64,000 nt of DNA. It comes from JBGTLA01 sp041744375 (GTDB lineage: Bacteria > Actinomycetota > Acidimicrobiia > Spongiisociales > ZC4RG35). Position numbers and translations under genes: made by a program. Below, piece after piece: positions 26,223 through 34,335 of the stretch (the stretch's first letter is position 1; every line of letters begins with the position of its first letter). The stretch spans positions 1 to 64,000 of the forward strand of contig JBGTLA010000130.1 in the NCBI GenBank assembly GCA_041744375.1. Reading direction: 5' to 3'. The notes below the pieces were generated by a model. That model worked only from the letters and a program-made list of their open reading frames with translations, did not search any database and was not told the DNA's origin.

Positions 26223-27134
26223 ATGCTCCCTGACCGACGCCACCCAGCCGGCATCAGCGACGACCGGGCGTGGGGTCTGGTTGTGGGTGCACTGGGCATC
26301 GTCATCATCAGTCCCGACGCGCTGATCATTCGTCTCCTCGAAGTCGACCCGCGCACCATCTTGGGGTGGCGCGGATCGCTGACCGGCCTCGGCCTGTTTG
26401 TGCTGCTACGCCTCCGATACGGAGTGGACCTGCGCGATAAGGTGCGAATCGTCGGAAAGCCCGGGATCACCGTTCTCGCCCTCAGCGTGATCAGCAATCA
26501 GCTGTTCGTGTACTCCGTTGCCGTCGGCTCGGCGGCCACTACCCTCATCACCATGGCCGCAGCCCCCATCGTTGCGGGGATACTGGCCTGGATCGCCATC
26601 GCCGAGCGACCTCCCGCCCGGACGGTGGCTGCCGCTGTGGCCGTCGGGATCGGGGTTGCCATCCTGATGGGGGCTCCCTCGGGAGGAGAACCTGAGATCG
26701 CCAAGCTGGCGGCCGGACTGGGCATGACGGCCATGGCGGCCAAGCTGACATTGATGCGTAGATCCCGCGCGGTCGATATGGTCCCGGCGATAGCCGCGGG
26801 CCAATTGGTCATAGGCCTCATACATTTGCCGGCAGCCAAACTCGACCTCCCTCTCGGGGACATCTCGCTACTGGTCGTGTCGGGGCTGATCGCCCTCCCG
26901 GTGGCGACGATGCTGTTCACGACTGCACCGCGCTACCTGCCCGCCGCTCAAGTCGGCCTGTTCCTGCCACTGGAAACCGTCCTCGGGACATCGCTGGTCT
27001 GGTTGGTGGCCGGCGAAGCACCCGGCCAAGGAGCCGCGATAGGCGGAACGGTGGTGATCGCCGCCCTCGTCGTCCACTCATGGGCCTCGCTGAGGACCAA
27101 GACAGCAACTCTCGTGGCGGCAATCCCAGAGTGA
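26223..27134 (+). CDS. EamA/DMT-superfamily transporter
   Basis: A 303-residue protein with ten predicted membrane segments in two five-helix repeats (EamA domains). GWRGSLTGLGLFVLL and VAVGSAATTLITMAAAPIVAGILAWI are in the first half, LIALPVATMLFTTAPRYLPAAQVGLFLPLETVLG in the second; the second-half motif P-x3-L-x4-P-x5-L is conserved in drug/metabolite exporters. It probably exports or imports an intermediate or amine. Its placement opposite the DMFase-like gene with a shared operator ties it to the island. Confidence 0.86.
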   Translation: MLPDRRHPAGISDDRAWGLVVGALGIVIISPDALIIRLLEVDPRTILGWRGSLTGLGLFVLLRLRYGVDLRDKVRIVGKPGITVLALSVISNQLFVYSVAVGSAATTLITMAAAPIVAGILAWIAIAERPPARTVAAAVAVGIGVAILMGAPSGGEPEIAKLAAGLGMTAMAAKLTLMRRSRAVDMVPAIAAGQLVIGLIHLPAAKLDLPLGDISLLVVSGLIALPVATMLFTTAPRYLPAAQVGLFLPLETVLGTSLVWLVAGEAPGQGAAIGGTVVIAALVVHSWASLRTKTATLVAAIPE

Positions 27135-27186
27135 AAGGCGGCGGTGTCCAACGGCCGCCCCCAGATCGTGGTGATCAGCGCACGAC

Positions 27187-27205
27187 GGTTGCGCTGGCCG
27201 CACTG
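27187..27205. promoter_or_regulatory. Putative IclR operator, site 5 (imperfect)
   Basis: GGTTGCG-CTGGC-CGCACTG keeps the left arm and most of the right arm. It lies 43 bases upstream of the phosphotriesterase-family gene. Confidence 0.5.
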
Positions 27206-27247
27206 AGAGCGTTGTAAAGTTGACCCACAGACCGTGGAGGTTCCCCC

Positions 27248-28297
27248 TTGGAAAATGTCGTCAGAACGGTTCGGGGACCGGTGTCCCCCGAGGCGCTCGG
27301 GCCGGTCATGACTCACGAGCACCTGTTCATGGACTCTCGCCAGTTCTGGGACCCCTCCGGCCTGGCCGACCCCGCGCAAGGGGAACTACCCTTCGAAGCT
27401 CGCTTCAACGGCCTCGCCCGCTGGGACGGTCACGGCTTCCGAGACAACCTCTGCCTCCTTCCCGACGACGACTACCAACTCGTCTCGACCGAGGTATCAG
27501 ACTTCTTCACGGCCGGAGGACCCGGGGCGTGCCTCGTCGACCTGACGACGGGAGGCCTGCGGCCGTCGCCCTCTCACCTGCGGAGGCTGGCGGAGGACCT
27601 CGACGCTCACATCGTGGCTGGGCACGGAATGTACGTACACGCTGCCCACCAACCTTGGGTCTGCAATTCGTCCGTACCGGCGCTCACCGAGTTCCTGCTC
27701 CAGGAGGCAGGCGAAGGGATCGCAGGCACCGATGTGCTGCCCGGCGTCATCGGTGAGATCGGTACCTCAGAAGAACTGGAACCGTGTGAAGAGAACGTGT
27801 TGCGGGCAGCTGCACGAGTGTCTCAATCGACCGGGCTACCCATGAACATTCACATGCATCCACCGCAGCTCCCGGTCGCCATGCGGATACTCGACGTCTT
27901 AGAAGAGGAGGGACAGAACCTCGAGAGGGTCAACCTATCTCATCTCGACGAGATCTACGACCTCTCATATCACGAGACACTCCTAGCGCGGGGCGTGATC
28001 ACCGGCTTCGACAGCTTCGGCCAGGACGGCTACTTCAGTCCCATTTGGAAGTCTCTCGCCGACAACACAAAGGCGCGCCTGATGGTCGAACTGATTCAGC
28101 GCGGCTACGGCAGTCAGCTGACAATGGCACAAGACGTCTGCAAGAAGCACCACTTGCTGACCTTTGGGGGCCTCGGGTACTCCCATGTCATCGCGCGAGT
28201 CGTACCCCGTCTTCGTGAGGTGTTTGGAGTTGACGATGCCACCATCGACCAGTTGCTGGTGCGTACCCCGCGACGCTGGCTGTCTGTGCCCGCGTGA
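27248..28297 (+). CDS. Phosphotriesterase-family metal hydrolase
   Basis: A 349-residue PTE-like amidohydrolase. The binuclear site is visible as VMTHEHLFMD (HxH), GVIGEIGTSE (Glu instead of the carboxylated Lys), NIHMHP (His), NLSHLDE (His) and TMAQDVCKKH (Asp). Members with a bridging Glu (as in E. coli Php) exist, so the site can still be binuclear; lactonase or amidohydrolase activity is likelier than phosphotriesterase. A TTG start follows GTGGAGG at ideal distance. A single-gene unit with its own operator. Confidence 0.84.
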   Translation: MENVVRTVRGPVSPEALGPVMTHEHLFMDSRQFWDPSGLADPAQGELPFEARFNGLARWDGHGFRDNLCLLPDDDYQLVSTEVSDFFTAGGPGACLVDLTTGGLRPSPSHLRRLAEDLDAHIVAGHGMYVHAAHQPWVCNSSVPALTEFLLQEAGEGIAGTDVLPGVIGEIGTSEELEPCEENVLRAAARVSQSTGLPMNIHMHPPQLPVAMRILDVLEEEGQNLERVNLSHLDEIYDLSYHETLLARGVITGFDSFGQDGYFSPIWKSLADNTKARLMVELIQRGYGSQLTMAQDVCKKHHLLTFGGLGYSHVIARVVPRLREVFGVDDATIDQLLVRTPRRWLSVPA

Positions 28298-28318
28298 GCC
28301 ATTGGTCGGCGGCTGTCC

Positions 28319-29497
28319 TCACTCCGGAGTGAGGAACCCAAGAGCCGCCTCGGCGTAGACTCGACTCGCCGTCACGAGGTCGCTGATAGCGATGGACTCG
28401 TCCGGCTCCCCGTTCCAGTCACCGGGGCCGTAGATGGCGGTGGGGATACCGGCCCGGACCAGATCTGACGAGTCCGTCACGTACGCCGACATGGGGAGGC
28501 CGCGGCTCACCTGCGCCGGGCTGCCGGTCACGGCCTCGTGAGCCCGGCTGACGAGGCTCACCACCTCCCACGAGTCCTCCGCCCAGAACGGTCGTTGATA
28601 TGACAAGCCGTCGACCTCTGCCCGAAACTCTGGGTCCTCGCTACTGAGGCGAGCAATCAGGCGTGCGAGGTCGGATCGGAGACTGTCCTCCGTCATGCCG
28701 GGCACCGTCCGCACATCACCCTTCACCACGCATCGCTCAGCGGTCCGAGATGGGGAACCGCCCCCGGCGATGTCACCGAGGACAAGACGGGGCAGACCAT
28801 CGACGTCATCCCACGGGGAATACGTGAGAGCGTCGAGGGAGAGGTCACCGAGTAGTTTCAGCATCTTCTCGATGGCGTTGACACCTCGGCGACTCGAGTG
28901 TTTGGCCAGTCCATAGGTGGTGACCTGGAACTGCCATGCTCCCCCATGGGCGAGCTGGAGTGCAAGATCGGTGGGCTCCCCGTTGATTGCGGCATCGATG
29001 GGCCGATCCCACGTGTCGAGGAAGAACTTGGTGCCGAGCCCGCACACGTTGTGATGGATCACTGCAGAGAGAACCAGCTCACCACCAAAGCCGTCCCGGC
29101 GCTCAGCCACCGCCTCGGCGGCCTTCACCATGCATGCGACGGCGGCTTTCATGTCGGTCAGCCCCAAGCCGTAGACCCGGCCATCGGCCACCGCTCCGTC
29201 ATAGGGGTCCCGGGTCCAGGAACCGGTCGGAGCGGGAATGTCGGTGTGCCCGTTGAGGAGCAGGCGCCGCCCAGGCGCATCACCGGTGACCACACCGACA
29301 ACGTTGAACCGGCCAGGGACGACCGGCTGGAGGCGAACCTCGTCAAAGCACGCCGACGCCCGCATGTAATCGGCGAGGAACCGGCCCAATTCCCCTTCAT
29401 TGGGAATCTGGCTCGGGAACCGAGCGAGTTCGCTCGTGAGACCCACCAACCCATCGACGTCAATCACCGGCGCATCACCGCCCACGCTGACCTGCAT
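28319..29497 (-). CDS. M20-family protein with altered catalytic site, copy 2
   Basis: A 392-residue M20 protein. LNGHTDIPAP, GLTDMKAAVACMV, INGEPTDL and GLAKHSSRRGVNAIE are family motifs. At the catalytic position it reads HHNVCGLG, so both Glu residues of the EE pair are lost (His, Asn), and the C-terminal His motif is WNGEPDES. Paralogue of 13347-14504, which has HHDTIGLG. Its ATG follows GGGAGG, and it begins six bases after the stop of the D-2-hydroxyacid dehydrogenase gene, so the two form one operon. Confidence 0.84.
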   Translation of the reverse strand: MQVSVGGDAPVIDVDGLVGLTSELARFPSQIPNEGELGRFLADYMRASACFDEVRLQPVVPGRFNVVGVVTGDAPGRRLLLNGHTDIPAPTGSWTRDPYDGAVADGRVYGLGLTDMKAAVACMVKAAEAVAERRDGFGGELVLSAVIHHNVCGLGTKFFLDTWDRPIDAAINGEPTDLALQLAHGGAWQFQVTTYGLAKHSSRRGVNAIEKMLKLLGDLSLDALTYSPWDDVDGLPRLVLGDIAGGGSPSRTAERCVVKGDVRTVPGMTEDSLRSDLARLIARLSSEDPEFRAEVDGLSYQRPFWAEDSWEVVSLVSRAHEAVTGSPAQVSRGLPMSAYVTDSSDLVRAGIPTAIYGPGDWNGEPDESIAISDLVTASRVYAEAALGFLTPE

Positions 29498-29502
29498 CTC
29501 GC

Positions 29503-30489
29503 CTACCTCCCGTCCAAGTCAAGACTCGCTAGCTGTATGTCGCTTCGAGGGTCCACCACGTTTCGCAGCGGTAGATCAGCCAGCCAGCGCTCGACATTCT
29601 CGATCCAGTCGGCGCGCAGCGCCTCACCGATACCGGCAACACGAGCTGCTGAGTGAGGTGATACGAGGACGTCGGGCCTCCGCCACAAGGCATGGTCCGA
29701 CGGCAGAGGCTCCTGGCTGAACACGTCAAGTGCGGCGCCGCTGAGATGTCCGCTGTCCAAGGCCGTCATGAGGGCCACTTCATCGATCACGCCACCGCGA
29801 CCGACATTCAGCAACACGGCACCGGGCGCAAGGGTCTCGATCTCTGCGAGGCCGAACATGCCTACCGTTGCAGGTGTGGCCGGGAGAGCGATGATCGCAG
29901 CTTCGGCGCCGTCGAGGGCGTCATGCAGACGCTCGGCGGAGACTATCGCCCGGAAGGTACCATCGCCAGGACGGGCCGTTTGCCCCACTCCCATCACATC
30001 GGCGTCGAATGCTCTCAGAAGTCGTCCGGTCTGACTCCCGATCGTGCCAACACCGAGCACTGCGACCTTCGTGCCCGAGAGCGAACGCCCCCTGCGAGGC
30101 AACCACTGGCCGAGGTCATGCAGTCGCACACTCTCCGGAATACGCCTGAAGAGAGCGAGGAGAAGGGTCACGGCATACTCGGCGACGGGACCGCCCAATA
30201 CCTCTCGAGCGTTGGTGACGACGATTCCGCGCTCGCTCAGTCCGGCAACATCCACGCCATCGAGGCCCGAGCCAGCGACATGGATCCACGTTACCGGGGT
30301 GGCGCTATCCCAATACTGAGCCACCCACTCTGCTCGGTACTCCCATAGAACGACTGCTGTCGCCTGGGGAAGAAACGCGGCCACCAGATCGGGCGAGTCG
30401 GCTGTTCTTACTTCGATCCCTGCGGGAGAAGGAAGAGCCGGATCCTCTTCGCCCGGCCCCACGACAGAGATGACTACTGGCTTCACCAT
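29503..30489 (-). CDS. D-2-hydroxyacid dehydrogenase family protein
   Basis: A 328-residue NAD-dependent dehydrogenase. Residues ~140-160 carry VAVLGVGTIGSQTGRLLRAF (Rossmann motif), then NVGRGGVIDEVALMTAL and VLVSPHSAARV, with the catalytic His; the Arg is in NVGRGG. VAEYAVTLLLALFRRI is the conserved hinge-side motif. It reduces a 2-keto acid or oxidises a D-2-hydroxy acid. First gene of a two-gene minus-strand operon, with an IclR-type repeat only 10 bases upstream of the ATG, which would block transcription or translation directly. Confidence 0.87.
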   Translation of the reverse strand: MVKPVVISVVGPGEEDPALPSPAGIEVRTADSPDLVAAFLPQATAVVLWEYRAEWVAQYWDSATPVTWIHVAGSGLDGVDVAGLSERGIVVTNAREVLGGPVAEYAVTLLLALFRRIPESVRLHDLGQWLPRRGRSLSGTKVAVLGVGTIGSQTGRLLRAFDADVMGVGQTARPGDGTFRAIVSAERLHDALDGAEAAIIALPATPATVGMFGLAEIETLAPGAVLLNVGRGGVIDEVALMTALDSGHLSGAALDVFSQEPLPSDHALWRRPDVLVSPHSAARVAGIGEALRADWIENVERWLADLPLRNVVDPRSDIQLASLDLDGR

Positions 30490-30499
30490 GCGGAGGATA

Positions 30500-30516
30500 G
30501 TTGCGAAGAGCGCAAG
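30500..30516. promoter_or_regulatory. Putative IclR operator, site 6
   Basis: GTTGCG-AAGAG-CGCAAG, with a perfect TTGCG-N5-CGCAA core, lies just upstream of the D-2-hydroxyacid dehydrogenase start (30489, minus strand). Confidence 0.65.
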
Positions 30517-30939
30517 GGCAGCGCGATTAGAGCAACCACTGGGGTCGTCTTGGATGTCGGCAGCCCATTGAGGTCAACCCAGTTTCGCTGCCCTCCTGCT
30601 CAGATTCCCAAGCCGGAGTGTTCAGCCAGATTGCGCCAAGGCTGGGTTCGTGCAGCCTTCCAGTTGCGCAGGGTCCGACCAGCGCGGCACTAGAACGTGT
30701 GATCGGCGTTCGGCTACATATCAAAGGGATTCGGACCTCGGGTGCACGAGAGTTCAAACATCCATCAAACCCCAGAAGCGCAAACCCGCAGCGACCCTGG
30801 CTTTGTACTCGAGTCCGAGACCGTGCCTTAAGATCTCATCATGCGATCGCACCCATGCATCGACGTCGGGGGAGACACTCCTGACGGACTAACGATGACG
30901 CGGGGCAAACCCAATGAACCCGACAATTTGGACCGCAGG
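30517..30939. other. Gene-free boundary between the island and the low-GC block
   Basis: No gene is supported. GC content starts to fall in this segment. A minus-strand reading frame (30527-30757) reads SRAPEVRIPL, the kind of peptide produced by tRNA T-arm sequence, but no tRNA can be folded around it. Confidence 0.4.
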
Positions 30940-31704
30940 CTATTGACCGCCCGTGACCTCAATGGTGACCCCACTTACGTAGTCAGCGTCAGTTGAGGCG
31001 AGAAATGCGATTACTCGCGCCGGATCTTGGGGTTCCGCCAAGCGCTTCAGAGGAACACGTGCGATCGCCTCTTCTTGTTCTTCAAGGCTAAGCCGATTCC
31101 ACAAACTCAAACCGCGCGTCGTTAGCGTCAAGCCCGGCGCGACCGCATTCACCGTGATATTGTTCGGACCTAGTTCGCGAGCAAGCTTGCGCGTGAACGC
31201 TGACACACCTGCCTTCGCCAGGGCGTAAGCGGAGCTTGTTCCATCGTGGTCGCCTCGCGCTGCGATAGACGACACATTTACAATCTTTCCGCTTCCATGC
31301 TTCCGCATTGACGGTGCCACTCCGCTACAAAAGTTGAATGTTGGCGTCAAATTGAACTCCAAGACGGCTCGCCACTCCTCGAGTGTCATCTCATCGATTG
31401 TTGCATCTTGCTTAGAGATCGCTGTGCTGCCGCCGACAGCGTTAACCAGGATATCAAATCGACCGAGTTGTCGTTCCAGAAACTCGATACAATGCAGCAC
31501 CTCGTCCACCACGGTAGCATCGCATACGAATGGAACCATTTCGCCGCTCGCACCCGACACTTGAGCCGCCAATTCATCCAACGCACGCTGTGATACATCC
31601 ACTGCAGCTACCACTCCACCCTCTCCAACCATTATCTCTGCAGCTGCCCGGCCGATACCGTTGGCACCGCCAACAATGACTGCTACTTTGCTCTCAAACC
31701 GCAT
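30940..31704 (-). CDS. SDR-family oxidoreductase
   Basis: A 254-residue short-chain dehydrogenase/reductase: VIVGGANGIGRAAAEIM (GxxxGxG), NAVGG, IVNVSSIAARG (catalytic Ser), SAYALAKAG (YxxxK), and NAVAPGLTLTTRG. It reduces or oxidises a hydroxyl/keto group with NAD(P)H. ATG 31704 is used; a start at 31755 gives an unlikely N-terminal extension. Its base composition is clearly lower in GC than the genes before 30.5 kb. It is the last gene of the Liv operon, 123 bases after livF, and likely acts on the transported substrate. Confidence 0.87.
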   Translation of the reverse strand: MRFESKVAVIVGGANGIGRAAAEIMVGEGGVVAAVDVSQRALDELAAQVSGASGEMVPFVCDATVVDEVLHCIEFLERQLGRFDILVNAVGGSTAISKQDATIDEMTLEEWRAVLEFNLTPTFNFCSGVAPSMRKHGSGKIVNVSSIAARGDHDGTSSAYALAKAGVSAFTRKLARELGPNNITVNAVAPGLTLTTRGLSLWNRLSLEEQEEAIARVPLKRLAEPQDPARVIAFLASTDADYVSGVTIEVTGGQ

Positions 31705-31827
31705 ACCGTTGATCCTTCGAACTTGTCTTCCTTTTAACCCAACCTGAGCTACCAAGAAATGGACTGAGACTTGCTCGCTTCCTTTCTATCGACCATCCAA
31801 CCACCCCTGGTTCTGCTGGAATCATCC

Positions 31828-32589
31828 TCAGACATCCTCTGAAAGTCGATTGGTCCCCGCCGCCCCACCGAGGTACAGGTCCACTACCCTATCGTCGTTC
31901 AGCAGCTCTGAACCGGTGCCTTCATATCGATTTCTACCCATATCGAGAACGACTCCGTAGTCGGACAATTCCAGTGCGCGCCGAGCGTTCTGCTCCACCA
32001 TCAACATTGGTAAACCCCGGTCCTTCAACTCCATCAGCTTCAAGAACATCTCGTCAGCAACCGACGATGAGAGCGCCGCGCTGGGTTCGTCGAGCAGCAA
32101 GCAGCGAGGCTGCGATGCGAGTGTTCGCGCTAGGGCGAGCATCTTTCGTTGTCCGCCGGAAAGCGTACCCGCTCTTTGGGTTCGACGACCGTAAAGGAAT
32201 GGAAACTCCTCAAACAGCTGCGACAATACATTTCCAAGGTCTTTGCGCCTCAGGTAGGCGCCAACCTTGAGATTGTCAAGCACAGTCAAATTTGCGAAGA
32301 CATTCTCTACTTGAGGTAAGAAGCCAATTCCCAGCCCAGTTCGTTGGCTCGGGCTCATCTCGACTAGTTCAAATGTTTCGTCTTCATGGTGCAGCACTAT
32401 AGACCCTTGGCTGGCAATTAGGCCCGCTATTGCCTTGAGCATGGTAGACTTTCCAGCGCCATTAGGGCCGACAACAACCAGCAGTTCGCTACGATGTACC
32501 ACGACGTTGACACTATGGACGATCTTGAGATCTCCGTACCCCGCCTCAAGATCGGAAATACTGAGCACGGGACGCTCGCGTACCATCAC
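31828..32589 (-). CDS. livF: ABC transporter ATPase, LivF type
   Basis: A 253-residue branched-chain-amino-acid-type ATPase: Walker A GPNGAGKSTMLKA, signature LSGGQRKML, Walker B LLLDEPSAALS, and MVEQNARRALELSDYGVVLDMG, the LivF-specific end. The start overlaps the livG stop. Works with LivG to power LivHM. The symbol denotes family type; the cargo may be another amino acid, amide or aromatic acid, since this transporter class is broad. Confidence 0.86.
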   Translation of the reverse strand: MMVRERPVLSISDLEAGYGDLKIVHSVNVVVHRSELLVVVGPNGAGKSTMLKAIAGLIASQGSIVLHHEDETFELVEMSPSQRTGLGIGFLPQVENVFANLTVLDNLKVGAYLRRKDLGNVLSQLFEEFPFLYGRRTQRAGTLSGGQRKMLALARTLASQPRCLLLDEPSAALSSSVADEMFLKLMELKDRGLPMLMVEQNARRALELSDYGVVLDMGRNRYEGTGSELLNDDRVVDLYLGGAAGTNRLSEDV

Positions 32590-33359
32590 CGCCGCTCTCC
32601 AAAATACGCGTCAACTACGTCCTTCTTAGACCAGACCTCGTTCGGTGTCCCATCGGCGATAATGCGACCATCCGCCATGACAATAATGCGATCACTGATC
32701 TCGCTCACGAAGTCGAGGTCATGCTCAATCAGAAAAAACGTTGTCTCGCCGGTAAGATTGAACGATCGAATATGATCGAGAAGCTCTCGCTTCAGTGTAG
32801 GGCTTACACCTGAGATCGGCTCATCAAGAAGAACCAATCGTGGCTTGCCCATCAAGACTCGAGCAAGCTCGAGCAGCTTACGCTGGCCACCTGACAACGT
32901 ACCAGCCAGATGCCGTGCATGAGAGTCAAGTCCCATCAGGTGAAGCATTTCATGGGCGGCATCAGTCAATTCTGCCTCTCGAAACCGGACTCGTCGTCTA
33001 CGAACAAAGGCTCCCACTAGGCTTTCGCCCTCGTGCTGACTTGTGCCCAGCATCACATTCTCAAGCACACTCAACCCAGAAAAGGGTCTAGGAATCTGGA
33101 ACGTCCTTCGCAGTCCATACCGAGCAATCGTGTCCGCTGCCAAGCCTCCGATTGAACGCCCATCGAATTTGACCGTCCCCCGATCAGGTTTGAGGTCTCC
33201 CGAGACAAGATTGAAAAACGAGGTCTTGCCCGCTCCGTTAGGGCCTATCAGGGCTGTAAGTTGTCCCTCGGCAATCCTGACATCGACTCCAGCGACCGCA
33301 AGCAGACCGTCAAAGCTCCGCTCGAGGGCGTGAGTCTCCAATAGAGGGGCGCTACCCAT
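32586..33359 (-). CDS. livG: ABC transporter ATPase, LivG type
   Basis: A 257-residue ATPase: Walker A GPNGAGKTSFFNLVSG, RTFQIPRPFSGLSVLENVMLG (LivG motif), signature LSGGQRKLLEL, Walker B LVLLDEPISGV, and LIEHDLDFVSEISDRIIVM with H-loop. The start ATG 33359 (MGSAPLL) overlaps the livM stop by eight bases; an upstream ATG at 33377 is an alternative. Part of the five-gene transporter operon of the low-GC block. Confidence 0.86.
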   Translation of the reverse strand: MGSAPLLETHALERSFDGLLAVAGVDVRIAEGQLTALIGPNGAGKTSFFNLVSGDLKPDRGTVKFDGRSIGGLAADTIARYGLRRTFQIPRPFSGLSVLENVMLGTSQHEGESLVGAFVRRRRVRFREAELTDAAHEMLHLMGLDSHARHLAGTLSGGQRKLLELARVLMGKPRLVLLDEPISGVSPTLKRELLDHIRSFNLTGETTFFLIEHDLDFVSEISDRIIVMADGRIIADGTPNEVWSKKDVVDAYFGERR

Positions 33360-34335
33360 GGAGCACACTGTCCTCACGGCGCCCGAGCAAACCTTGGGGG
33401 CGAAACGCCATGAGCGCTATGATGAGCAAGCCTACGACTATGAGCCGGACATAAGCCCTCTCGGCTGCACCCAAGAGGTCGATCGGTGGTATCTCCAAGA
33501 ATCGCGTGCCCGCATATATCGTGCCGAATACGAGAGATCCCACAGGGACCGTCCACCATCGACCCATGCCGCCGAGAATGACAGCTGTCCAAACATACAG
33601 AAGTGTTAAAGGAGCGAAGTCGTCCGGAACGAAGAACCCGAAATGAAACGCAAACAATATCCCAGCGATGGCACCAATCGCACCGCCCAGCACTCCCACC
33701 TGCAGCTTAATTCTCTTAATTCTCTTACCGAGCGCCCCAGCAGCCAGCTCATCTTCGCGAATCGCCTTCGCGACTCTTCCCCAAGGTGATCGTACAGCCA
33801 ACGCAAACGGAGCCGATATCAACAGAAACACCGTCCATACGATCACAAGCATCGTGACATTGTGCGACACTGGATTCCCGGTGAACGAGCCAATTATTGC
33901 CGCGACTTCTGACTCCACCAGTCGCCAACCCGAATCAAACTGAGAGCCTCCTTCGCCGCCTGGAATCGCGATACTCCCTTGGGCGCCTCCGGTCAGATTG
34001 TCTGCATTTCGAGCGACATGCCTAACTATTTCGGCTGACGCCAAAGTGAAAATGGCAAGATAATCTCCTCGCAAGCGCACCGCTGGCATGGTTGTGACGA
34101 AAGAAAACAACATCGCAGCGGCAATTGCTATCAGCACAGCACCGGGCAGGCCCACCCCTACCCTTACAGTTAGGATAGCCATCGTGTAAGCTCCTACAGC
34201 CATGTACGCTGTCTGAGCGAAGATCATTAGGCCCGTAGTCCCGAACTGAAGTTGAATCGACAATCCAAGAAGGCTATAGATTCCAGCAATTGTTCCGACT
34301 AGTGCCCAGAACTCACCGCTCACCAGGGCGCTCAT
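33352..34335 (-). CDS. livM: ABC transporter permease, LivM type
   Basis: A 327-residue permease with about eight to ten membrane segments. GTTGLMIFAQTAYMAVGAYTMAIL and MPAVRLRGDYLAIFTLASAEIVRHVARN are LivM motifs; AIREDELAAGALGKRIKRIKLQVGVLGG is the EAA-like cytoplasmic loop. The ATG overlaps the livH stop. Works as heterodimer with LivH. Confidence 0.87.
   Translation of the reverse strand: MSALVSGEFWALVGTIAGIYSLLGLSIQLQFGTTGLMIFAQTAYMAVGAYTMAILTVRVGVGLPGAVLIAIAAAMLFSFVTTMPAVRLRGDYLAIFTLASAEIVRHVARNADNLTGGAQGSIAIPGGEGGSQFDSGWRLVESEVAAIIGSFTGNPVSHNVTMLVIVWTVFLLISAPFALAVRSPWGRVAKAIREDELAAGALGKRIKRIKLQVGVLGGAIGAIAGILFAFHFGFFVPDDFAPLTLLYVWTAVILGGMGRWWTVPVGSLVFGTIYAGTRFLEIPPIDLLGAAERAYVRLIVVGLLIIALMAFRPQGLLGRREDSVLHG

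Noticed and set aside
30640..30830. Possible tRNA (frame reading SRAPEVRIPL suggests a T-arm)
   Set aside because: The T-arm-like word GGTCCGAATCC is present but no acceptor, D or anticodon stem can be paired around it.
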